The notes beneath the pieces are model-generated. The model searched no databases and was not told where the DNA came from. It saw nothing but the letters and a program-made list of their open reading frames with translations. From assembly GCA_002396385.1 (NCBI GenBank), contig DGTD01000091.1:1-40333 (forward strand): DNA of 40,333 bases, written 5' to 3'. The stretch is from Bacteroidales bacterium UBA4345. Its GTDB lineage: Bacteria > Bacteroidota > Bacteroidia > Bacteroidales > Paludibacteraceae. Both the position numbers and the translations under genes were made by a program. Shown one piece after another: positions 31,205 through 38,597 of this stretch (the stretch's first letter is position 1; the number at the start of each line of letters is the position of its first letter).

Positions 31205-31853
31205 TTCGATCGTATTTTTTTATCTTGTTTTGTATTTCTTTCAAGTGGTTTTCAGTAACGGCTCCACGGGTTACAAACTGCTTATGCACTGGCAGGGAAC
31301 CATATAAAGATATAAAATTATCTATTGTACTGGGCGATGTGAATACAATGCGCTCCACGTCGTCCAAATTTACTTTTACCGGATTCTCCGGCATTCGGTT
31401 ATGATAGGCGGTTACCGTCAATACATCGAATCCCAGTTCTTTAAGTCCGTCGGGAATAAGGGGAAGTCCCAAATCTGATCTTGGAATCAAGACCCAACCC
31501 TTAGGTTGTCGGCTGAACCAGTCTACCACACCATACGAATCGTCTTTCTCTACCTGCTCTATACCAGAAAAGCCAGCTTCCTCCAGTTCCTTTGTCGTTG
31601 TCGGACCTATCGACACGACCCGTCCACCGGTAACTGGCCGATGTGGAAACAGTTCGTCAGCAAGACGGCTCCAGTATTTAACCGCATAACGGCTAGTGAA
31701 CAGCAAATAACAGACCTCTCCACCCTTTGCCTTATACCACTGCCGTACCGCAGCACGAAGGAGCGAATCGTCGTCCAACGGCTTAATTTCGATAAGCGGG
31801 GTATGTATATAATCAGAATTGTTACAAACCAATCCCGTATACAGGGTTTTCAT
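31197..31853 (-). CDS. hemD: Uroporphyrinogen-III synthase
   Basis: A 218-residue protein, somewhat shorter than the usual 240-260. HemD closes linear hydroxymethylbilane to uroporphyrinogen III with ring D flipped. The family is poorly conserved; recognisable parts are LLFTSRYAVKYWSRL, VVSIGPTTTKELEEAGF, VLIPRSDLGLPLIPDGLKELGF and RIVFTSPSTIDNF. Position between hemAC and hemB supports the call. Its ATG overlaps the hemAC stop (ATGA), which leaves no room for a separate HemC domain 3. Confidence 0.88.
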   Translation of the reverse strand: MKTLYTGLVCNNSDYIHTPLIEIKPLDDDSLLRAAVRQWYKAKGGEVCYLLFTSRYAVKYWSRLADELFPHRPVTGGRVVSIGPTTTKELEEAGFSGIEQVEKDDSYGVVDWFSRQPKGWVLIPRSDLGLPLIPDGLKELGFDVLTVTAYHNRMPENPVKVNLDDVERIVFTSPSTIDNFISLYGSLPVHKQFVTRGAVTENHLKEIQNKIKKYDRND

Positions 31854-33376
31854 ACGAGGCTGTCTTTTTTAAATATACTTTTAAGGTCTTCTCTACCCTT
31901 TCGTGCCGTAATAGCCAGCCTTCCCTGCATTGGGTGTGTTTCAAACGGCAGCACCTCGGCAATTTCGTTAGCCATGCCCAACCTTTTCAGAGCACAAGTA
32001 GCAACAATAACAGCATCGACATCGCCACGCTTTACTTGATCCACCCTTTCTTCTATACAGCCCCTGATGCCAACCACTTTCAAGTCGGAACGTAGAGCAA
32101 GCAACTCCGCACGTCGGAGGGGCGAACTCGTCCCTACTCTTGCACCAGCTGGCAGTTGCGCCAAAGTGAGATGATTGCGGCTGACCAGCGAATCGGTTTT
32201 GTCGAAGGCTTCGTATATGGCTATCACCTCCAATTCATCGTTCAGTTTCACCGGCAAGTCTTTCGCCGAATGAATGGCAATGTCGGCTTCTCCGTTCAGC
32301 AACGCATAGTCGAGTTCGCGAGTGAACATATCGTCAGGCGCTTCACCGTTAAGTAGCGATATATTCAGGTGCTTATCTCCGAACGACTCCGAAAAGACCA
32401 CGGTGTGCGGCACTCCGGGTATACGCCTGAACACTTCTTGAACCTGTATTTGAGACAGCTTGCTACTACGTGCTACCACACGGATAACCTGCTGGTTTTT
32501 CCGCCGGCTCATTATTTCATTCAGTTTGTGAATCTCAATTTCAATTAGCAATTCGGCCTTTGCCACTTCATCTTCTCGAATATGGACATTCTGTTGCACC
32601 AGGTGTTCAACATCGCCAATATTGTAGAGCTTTATATTCGGCAACTTGCCGACAGCCGGGTCAACATCGCGCGGAAACGCCAAGTCGATATACAGGGCCC
32701 GATGCGAGACTGCAACATTCTCGGGTTTGATGATATGCTCGACCGACGATGTTGCACTAATCACCACATCGGCCGAGGCCAGAATTTCATCTAAATTGTC
32801 GAGGCTGTGTACCTCTGCGCCATAAACAGCCGCCAATTCTTCCGCTTTACTTAACGTCCGGTTCAGCAATGTTACATGTTGTGCACCCTTATTCTTAAGA
32901 AATTTAAGTATATCGGCAGTCAGTTTGTTGACACCAATCAGAACAATATGCGCCGACTTCACCACAATTTGTTCTTGCTCCATCAGCTCTATAGCTGCTA
33001 GACTGTGGCTTACCGCACCATGCGAAATTTGGGTTTCCAGACGGACCTGCTTACCAATCTGCAAAGCACACTCAAACAGTTTATGGATGCCCACCGACAG
33101 TTTTTGCTTGCCGTTGCAGGCCTTTATATAGGCATCTTTCACCTGACCCTGTACGGCTCTTTCGCCAACAATAGCAGACTCTAAGCCACACACCACTCTG
33201 AAGAGGTGGCGGGCTACCTGTTCGGGAACTTCGCCATCTCCATAGTAAACCTCCACACGGTTGCAGGTCTGCAACAATACAGAAGGTTCCTTGGCGTCAA
33301 CCTCTAACTTCTGCAAATAGTCCTCGCGGTCGGTAAGAGAGGTGTTTTGGTGGTTTATAGACAAATATTGTATCAT
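31850..33376 (-). CDS. hemAC: HemA-HemC fusion: glutamyl-tRNA reductase and truncated hydroxymethylbilane synthase
   Basis: A 508-residue fusion of pathway steps 1 and 4. Residues 1-295 are glutamyl-tRNA reductase: catalytic Cys38 (LLQTCNRVEVYY), GLESAIVGE and GQVKDAYIKA, then an NADPH fold (VLIGVNKLTAD, LLNRTLSKAEELA). The C-terminal dimerisation domain is mostly missing. From about 297 it is hydroxymethylbilane synthase: Arg303, Lys372-Asp373 (HSAKDLP, the E. coli Lys83-Asp84), Arg421-Arg422 (GTSSPLRR), Arg438 and Arg444. These match domains 1 and 2. The chain stops at HPMQGRLAITARKGREDLKS, so domain 3 (about 90 residues) with the dipyrromethane-cofactor cysteine (E. coli Cys242) is absent. 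E. coli Asn151 is Cys440 here. Its ATG overlaps the hemE stop (TAATG). Active or not, the architecture is unusual. Confidence 0.9.
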   Translation of the reverse strand: MIQYLSINHQNTSLTDREDYLQKLEVDAKEPSVLLQTCNRVEVYYGDGEVPEQVARHLFRVVCGLESAIVGERAVQGQVKDAYIKACNGKQKLSVGIHKLFECALQIGKQVRLETQISHGAVSHSLAAIELMEQEQIVVKSAHIVLIGVNKLTADILKFLKNKGAQHVTLLNRTLSKAEELAAVYGAEVHSLDNLDEILASADVVISATSSVEHIIKPENVAVSHRALYIDLAFPRDVDPAVGKLPNIKLYNIGDVEHLVQQNVHIREDEVAKAELLIEIEIHKLNEIMSRRKNQQVIRVVARSSKLSQIQVQEVFRRIPGVPHTVVFSESFGDKHLNISLLNGEAPDDMFTRELDYALLNGEADIAIHSAKDLPVKLNDELEVIAIYEAFDKTDSLVSRNHLTLAQLPAGARVGTSSPLRRAELLALRSDLKVVGIRGCIEERVDQVKRGDVDAVIVATCALKRLGMANEIAEVLPFETHPMQGRLAITARKGREDLKSIFKKDSLV

Positions 33377-34395
33377 TACCAGTTCGTTTCTTTAATCCAG
33401 TCGGCCAAAAATTTAAGATTTTCAAACGGCGTGTCGGCCAAAACGCCATGGCCCATATTGACAATCCAGTCGTTGTGCTCTGCAAAATAAGGTTTATAAT
33501 ACTTTTCCATATGGGCGGCTATGACGTCCTTGGAACAGAAAAGCAGCATAGGGTCGATATTTCCCTGCAACCCTACTTCTGGATGTACCAGCTGGCGGGC
33601 CTTCGGAAGCGGAGTCTGCCAATCGACACTGACAAAGTCACAAACATCTGGTGTAATGCTCTCTAAACCACAACCGATTCCCTTAGGAAAATATATAAAC
33701 GGCACTCCTTTCCCACGCACAGCATGGGAAATACGCTTTACTGCCGGCATAAACAATTCGTTATACACCTCGAACGGCACTAAACCGGCATGGGTGTCGA
33801 ACAACTGGAAGGCCTGCACCCCGTGTGCTATCTGCTTCAGCGCATAGTCTATGCTGAACGAGGTTACCGCATCAACCAGTCGTTTAGTCTCCTTTTTATT
33901 GCGAAAAATAAACTTCTTCGCCTCCGGAAAGTCGTGTTTGGCACTAGTTCCCTGCAACATATAGAGCAATGTGGTTAGGGGTGCACCACAAAAACCTATT
34001 AAAGGTGCACGTTGTTGCTTCATAACAAGGTCGATAGCACTATAAACGTGCGACAGTTTTTCTCCATCGCAATTGAGTTTCTCGAGAGGATGCTCCATTG
34101 TGGACAACGGATTGCAAAAACGGGGGCCCTTGTCTGTCCATTCAATCTCCATCCCCATAGCAACAGGTATGGTTAGAATATCGCTGAAAAGAATTGCCGC
34201 ATCAACCCCCAAGTCATCAACTGGCAGTAATGTGACCTTCGCTGCCAGTTCAGGTGTGGACATCAATTCCCGGAAACTGTGCTGTTCACGCAACTTGTTG
34301 TAGTTGGGCAAAACACGCCCAGCCTGCCGCATGAACCAAAACGGAGGTCGATTAACACAATATCTATTCAATACATCTAAAAAGGGATTCGTCAT
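33376..34395 (-). CDS. hemE: Uroporphyrinogen decarboxylase
   Basis: A 339-residue enzyme that decarboxylates the four acetate side chains of uroporphyrinogen III to make coproporphyrinogen III. The signature PPFWFMRQAGRVLPNY is at 17-32, with the catalytic Asp in ILFSDILTIP and a second signature GFCGAPLTTLLYML. Length normal. It is 42 bases after hemG and its stop codon overlaps the start of hemAC by one base. Being here means the operon makes heme, not only siroheme or cobalamin precursors. Confidence 0.97.
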   Translation of the reverse strand: MTNPFLDVLNRYCVNRPPFWFMRQAGRVLPNYNKLREQHSFRELMSTPELAAKVTLLPVDDLGVDAAILFSDILTIPVAMGMEIEWTDKGPRFCNPLSTMEHPLEKLNCDGEKLSHVYSAIDLVMKQQRAPLIGFCGAPLTTLLYMLQGTSAKHDFPEAKKFIFRNKKETKRLVDAVTSFSIDYALKQIAHGVQAFQLFDTHAGLVPFEVYNELFMPAVKRISHAVRGKGVPFIYFPKGIGCGLESITPDVCDFVSVDWQTPLPKARQLVHPEVGLQGNIDPMLLFCSKDVIAAHMEKYYKPYFAEHNDWIVNMGHGVLADTPFENLKFLADWIKETNW

Positions 34396-34437
34396 TTTTC
34401 TTTCAGTGGTAAAACAGGGAGAAATATTTCCGGAATT

Positions 34438-35814
34438 TTAGTCGTTTTTCAAATTCAGCAGATAACCTGCCTCATCGAATGCCTGCTTTATACGGTCGCC
34501 CATACCAATACCTCCACGCAGGTTTCCTGCAATACGGAGGGCCGGATACTGGCGCTGTACTTCGTCGATGGCCTTAAAACGCGCATCGCTCGACACCTCA
34601 TACTGCGGAATGGCATGCTTATGTCTGAAAATGCGGATGGCATCGGGCTTCTTACCGGCAGGGTAACCCAACATATCGGCAAGGTGTCCGCTCACAATGC
34701 GGGTCAGTTCCTCATCGCTGTACTCCAACATATCTTGGTGTCTGACTCCACCCATAAAGAAAGACATAGAGGCACCCGCCTCAGGACTACGTCCGACGAA
34801 GCAGGCCGACGGGAACAAAATGCCCAACACGTCCTTCTTTTCCTTCGATGGAACAAGGGCACCGAAGGCCTTCCACACATTACCGCCACAATCAGCTAAA
34901 CCAACACCCACCTGCACCACCGGCGCATAGAAAAGGTTGCTGATATCGGCCATTTTAGCGCTATCGATAAAGGGCAGTACGTCGGGCAGCGCATAAGCTC
35001 CACAGGTGGTAACCACCTGGCTGGCCTCAATGGTATGTTGCTCTCCGTTTACGCTGTAAGCTATGCTCCAATCCTTTCCCGAAGGCATTACTCTGACACC
35101 AGACGCCGACGTTACAAAATGGTCGGAGCCAATGGCTTTCTCTAAAGCCGTTATCAGTTGCACAAATCCACCTTTTACCGAGAAGAGCTTCTTGGTAGCC
35201 TTTTTGTCGCGTTCGGTTTTGGGTAACTTGGCCTTTGCTATGCTACCTCTGATAAACGAACCGTATTCCTGCTCTAAATTGTAGAGTTTTGGCAATGCCA
35301 AACGGGTAGGCAGTTTGTAGGGGTCGCCCGCATACACACCCGACATGAACGGATCGACCGCATAGTCGACATACGACTTGCCCAAACGGCGCTGTGCCAG
35401 TTCGCCCACGCTCTCGTTCGGATTATTACCTTTTTTCCGCCAAGGTTCCATCAAGATGCGTATTTTGTCGCACCAATTGAACAATGGGGTCCTTATAGCG
35501 CTAAATAGCCCAGAAGGCAGTTCATGGAAACGGTCGCCTTTCCAAATAAGCCGGCGCTTGCTCGACTCGCAGGCCACCTCCAACTGGCAACTGTCGCCAA
35601 GCTGCTCGAAAAGTTCCGCCACTTCGGGATACTTAACGATGCTGGTGCTGGGGCCTTCTTCAAAGAGAAAATCCCCCTCTTTCACAGTATGCATTTGTCC
35701 ACCCACACGGTCTTTACTTTCCAAGACCAAAATATTCTTTTTTGCACGTGTAAGCTGGTAGGCACATGTCATTCCAGTAATACCGGCACCTATTACAACC
35801 GTATCGTATTTCAT
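34438..35814 (-). CDS. hemG: Protoporphyrinogen oxidase, oxygen-dependent HemY type
   Basis: A 458-residue FAD protein. The N-terminus has the dinucleotide fold VVIGAGITGMTCAYQLTRA and the ESKDRVGGQMHTV motif of the FAD amine-oxidase/PPO family; PFMSGVYAGDPYKLPTRLALPKLYNLE is typical of protoporphyrinogen/coproporphyrinogen oxidases; the C-terminal FAD motif RIAGNLRGGIGMGDRIKQAFDEA closes it. The family oxidises protoporphyrinogen IX or, in Gram-positives, coproporphyrinogen III; with a HemN upstream the protoporphyrin route is more likely. Named hemG after Bacteroidota usage; hemY would also be fitting. 16 bases after hemN. Confidence 0.9.
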   Translation of the reverse strand: MKYDTVVIGAGITGMTCAYQLTRAKKNILVLESKDRVGGQMHTVKEGDFLFEEGPSTSIVKYPEVAELFEQLGDSCQLEVACESSKRRLIWKGDRFHELPSGLFSAIRTPLFNWCDKIRILMEPWRKKGNNPNESVGELAQRRLGKSYVDYAVDPFMSGVYAGDPYKLPTRLALPKLYNLEQEYGSFIRGSIAKAKLPKTERDKKATKKLFSVKGGFVQLITALEKAIGSDHFVTSASGVRVMPSGKDWSIAYSVNGEQHTIEASQVVTTCGAYALPDVLPFIDSAKMADISNLFYAPVVQVGVGLADCGGNVWKAFGALVPSKEKKDVLGILFPSACFVGRSPEAGASMSFFMGGVRHQDMLEYSDEELTRIVSGHLADMLGYPAGKKPDAIRIFRHKHAIPQYEVSSDARFKAIDEVQRQYPALRIAGNLRGGIGMGDRIKQAFDEAGYLLNLKND

Positions 35815-35830
35815 TTATAAAAAACCAAAA

Positions 35831-37207
35831 TTAGATGGGTTTTGAAAACATTTTGTTAGTGTTCCTCATCAGAGGGTCGAGCGCGGCTGCCACATTGCGC
35901 ACAAACGGATGCCCCACAGCCGACATCACAATGCCGTCGTCTGTCCATTCGAACAGACCATCTGCGGCCATTTCACCTAGTGCCTTAACATCGTAATTCA
36001 CACTCGATTTCACCTCATCGACTTCACACTGTAGCGAGGTAGCCAGCTCAGACCACGATAGACGGTAGTTACACATTAGGCGTTCTATCACCTCTCTAAC
36101 TACAATCTCTTGTCTTGTCAGCCTATAGCCTTTAAGCGTAGAAATATGCCCTGAAAGGGTGGTTGCCACATATTCGCCAATGTTCTTGGTATTTTGGGCG
36201 TAGGAGTCGTAAAGCTGACTGATACCAGTTGCGCCAAAGGCGTAAACCTGGCCTGTTGTCCGGCGTGTACAGTATCCCTGAAAATTGCGGGCAAGCAGCC
36301 CCTCCTTCAAAGCCAAATACAGTTCGTCGCCAGGTAAGACAAAATGGTCGAGTCCGATACTCTTGTAGCCTGCCTGTAGTAGCAACTCCGAAGCTCTCTC
36401 GTACATTTGCTGTTTGACGGTTGCCTCAGGCAATCCCGCCTTCTCAAGTATCTGCTGCCGCTTGAAGACCCAAGGCACATGACCGTAACTGAAAGTCACC
36501 AACCGGTCGGGGTGTAGCGCAATAGCAGCCTCAATGTTGCGAGCAAAAGAATCGGGGGTCTGTAAAGGCAGACCAAACAAGAAGTCCATATTAACCGAAG
36601 CTCCAGCCGACCTGAGAATCTCCATTATTTGTTCAAGCGGTACTTTTGCGGGTACACGCCCAACTGTTTCCAAGACCTTGGGATCGGTGTCTTGCACACC
36701 AAGGCTGAAACGGTTAAAATGGCTGTTCGTCAAATCCACCCAGTCTTTTTCATCTAAGTAACCCGGATGGCATTCGACTGCTATTTCAGGCCTTTCGATA
36801 GTCGGGAATAACGATAACAGATGCTCGTTGATTTCCTTCAACACCGACGCAGGCATAGCGGTCGGACTACCCCCCCCAAAATGTATCTGGCTTATTTGAC
36901 GCTTCCTGTCTATATGGGCAGCCACCATGTCAATCTCCTGGTGTAACGCCGCAATATAATTGTCTCGTTCATCTTTAGAATGCGGCATAGAATAAGAATT
37001 ACACCCGCAATAATGGCATAAACTCATACAGAAAGGCATGTGCAGATAGAAGGAAAGAAGTTTCGAGCCTTCGAAGTTCGAACGTTCTACAGCCTGTAAA
37101 TAGCTTTCTGCACCCAATTCCTTGAAGTAGTTTGCCGGTGGATAACTCGTATATCTTGGGACTGCCACATTATACTTGTCAACAAGATATTTATCATCGT
37201 GTCTCAT
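35831..37207 (-). CDS. hemN: Oxygen-independent coproporphyrinogen III oxidase
   Basis: A 458-residue radical-SAM enzyme converting coproporphyrinogen III to protoporphyrinogen IX without oxygen. The cluster motif is C-x3-C-x2-C in FCMSLCHYCGCNSY; the extra CGCN pattern fits true HemN rather than the heme chaperone HemW. HFGGGSPTAM, LGVQDTDPKVLETVGR and NMDFLFGLPLQTPDSFARN follow the family. It starts with MRHDDKYLVDKYNVAVPRYTSYPPANYF, also a HemN feature. First gene of the heme operon. Confidence 0.95.
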   Translation of the reverse strand: MRHDDKYLVDKYNVAVPRYTSYPPANYFKELGAESYLQAVERSNFEGSKLLSFYLHMPFCMSLCHYCGCNSYSMPHSKDERDNYIAALHQEIDMVAAHIDRKRQISQIHFGGGSPTAMPASVLKEINEHLLSLFPTIERPEIAVECHPGYLDEKDWVDLTNSHFNRFSLGVQDTDPKVLETVGRVPAKVPLEQIMEILRSAGASVNMDFLFGLPLQTPDSFARNIEAAIALHPDRLVTFSYGHVPWVFKRQQILEKAGLPEATVKQQMYERASELLLQAGYKSIGLDHFVLPGDELYLALKEGLLARNFQGYCTRRTTGQVYAFGATGISQLYDSYAQNTKNIGEYVATTLSGHISTLKGYRLTRQEIVVREVIERLMCNYRLSWSELATSLQCEVDEVKSSVNYDVKALGEMAADGLFEWTDDGIVMSAVGHPFVRNVAAALDPLMRNTNKMFSKPI

Positions 37208-37241
37208 AAAGAAATAACGAGATATTGGTTGTTATAAACAA

Positions 37242-37261
37242 TATCGGTAACACAACCGATA
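37242..37261 (-). promoter_or_regulatory. Inverted repeat in the heme operon leader
   Basis: TATCGGT-AACACA-ACCGATA is a perfect 7-base inverted repeat lying just after the predicted transcript start (near 37266) and 35 bases before hemN. It could be a repressor operator or an mRNA hairpin. No iron- or heme-regulator site known to me matches it. Confidence 0.45.
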
Positions 37262-37271
37262 ATTTCACATG

Positions 37272-37304
37272 CAAAATTACGGTAAAGCCACGTGTTGTTA
37301 CAAT
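37272..37304 (-). promoter_or_regulatory. Promoter of the heme operon
   Basis: Minus-strand -33 ATTG (plus CAAT 37301-37304), 21-base spacer, -7 TAATTTTG (plus CAAAATTA 37272-37279). The leader would be about 58 bases. With no terminator seen between the genes, this promoter probably serves all seven. Confidence 0.5.
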
Positions 37305-37449
37305 ACCTATTTATAGGGATATTTTATTCAGGAATTTTGTGTAGAGAAAAATACCGGTAATGGATAAATTCGTCGTAAAGAATTGTATAACCTGAAATTC
37401 AGTCAAACCAGAAAATCTGCATCTTTAAACGTAAAAGTGATGCAATTTG

Positions 37450-37480
37450 TTTGCTATATGGTGCATATTGGCTATATTTA
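37450..37480 (+). promoter_or_regulatory. Promoter of the Fic gene
   Basis: TTTG (37450-37453), 19-base spacer, TATATTTA (37473-37480, last base off consensus). It gives a leader of about 23 bases. Together with the divergent hemN promoter it fills the 302-base gap 37208-37509; nothing else was seen there. Confidence 0.5.
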
Positions 37481-37509
37481 CGTGATGAAATTCACAAGCG
37501 ACATATAAT

Positions 37510-38565
37510 ATGCATTCTTTTGACTACTCAAATACGCCATGGCGAATGCTGTCACCAGATGTAGTGAAGTTGCTTACGGCCTTATATGAAGAAAAAGGTC
37601 GGCAAGAATTGTATTTCGAGACCGCACCCGATGCTTTGAATGCTTTGAAAAAACAAGCACTGATCGAGAGTTCACAATATGCCAATACCATTATGGGGCG
37701 TGTCGCTACAACCGACCGTGTCCGTGCCTTAGTTAACAACAGTGCCGTACCTGAAAACAAGCCCGAGGAGGAAATTGCGGGATACAGAGAGGTCTTATCT
37801 ACCATCTACCAGAACTATTCCTCTATCGTTATCTGTCCACAAACCATATTGCAGTTGCATAAGCAGCTGTTCGGATACTCCGCTTCGGTAGAAGGTGGTA
37901 AATTCAAGGACACCAACGACCTGTTGTTTGAGATATGTGACGATGGGAAAAAAATGGAACGCTTCCGTACCGTTTCAGCTGAAAATACAGAGAAAGCACT
38001 TACCGAATTGTGTAAAAACTTCAACGAAGCGATTATGGCGGGAACTTACGATCCGCTGCTCCTTATCTCACAATTCGCACTCGATTTCCTCTGCATACAT
38101 CCGTTCCATGAAGGGTCGGGACGAATCAGCCGCCTGTTGATTCTCTTACTGCTATATAAAGCTGGTTTCTTTGCGGGTATGTATGTTAGTTTGGAACGCA
38201 TTCTCGAAAAATCGCGCGATGTATACTACGACGCTTTACGCCGCTGTGTTAACGGATGGCACGAGAACAGCAACAACTACCTGCCTTTCGTACGCTATTT
38301 CTTAGGACTCTTTTTAAAAGTATACCGCGACTTCAACGAAAGAGTGGTTTCCAACAAGAAAGGCTCGCTTACAAAAGCCGACCGCATCTGGATGGTTTTT
38401 GAAAAGAAGATGGGACAAGTTCGCAAAAGCGACATTCTTGCTTTTTGCCCCGATGTAAGCCAAACCACTATTGAAAGGGCTTTGTCGGACTTGCTGAAAC
38501 AGAAAATGATTATTAAAGTAGGCAACGGTCGTGGCGCCGCCTACATAAAAAATATACAGAACTAA
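37510..38565 (+). CDS. Fic family protein with altered inhibitory motif
   Basis: A 351-residue protein that probably transfers AMP or another nucleotide part onto a target protein. The Fic core is HPFHEGSGRISR (His197 catalytic, Glu201, Arg205, Arg208; Ser203 where Asn is usual). The beta-hairpin flap is near 128-150. The N-terminal part (40-100) aligns with Fic proteins that carry the inhibitory helix S-x3-E-(G/N); at that place this protein reads A-N-T-I-M-G (58-63), so the inhibitory Glu is Met62. A C-terminal winged helix (about 285-345, KADRIWMVFEKKMGQVRKSDI and TTIERALSDLLKQ) suggests DNA binding or target recognition. It sits between the heme and ior genes; no antitoxin gene is next to it. 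Confidence 0.88.
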   Translation: MHSFDYSNTPWRMLSPDVVKLLTALYEEKGRQELYFETAPDALNALKKQALIESSQYANTIMGRVATTDRVRALVNNSAVPENKPEEEIAGYREVLSTIYQNYSSIVICPQTILQLHKQLFGYSASVEGGKFKDTNDLLFEICDDGKKMERFRTVSAENTEKALTELCKNFNEAIMAGTYDPLLLISQFALDFLCIHPFHEGSGRISRLLILLLLYKAGFFAGMYVSLERILEKSRDVYYDALRRCVNGWHENSNNYLPFVRYFLGLFLKVYRDFNERVVSNKKGSLTKADRIWMVFEKKMGQVRKSDILAFCPDVSQTTIERALSDLLKQKMIIKVGNGRGAAYIKNIQN

Positions 38566-38597
38566 AAATCGCGATTATAAAACAAATACAATAATAA

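Noticed and set aside
31850..31900. Possible frameshift that would restore HemC domain 3
   Set aside because: The fusion stop overlaps the hemD start, and hemD is recognisable from its first residues, so no domain-3 sequence is hidden downstream.
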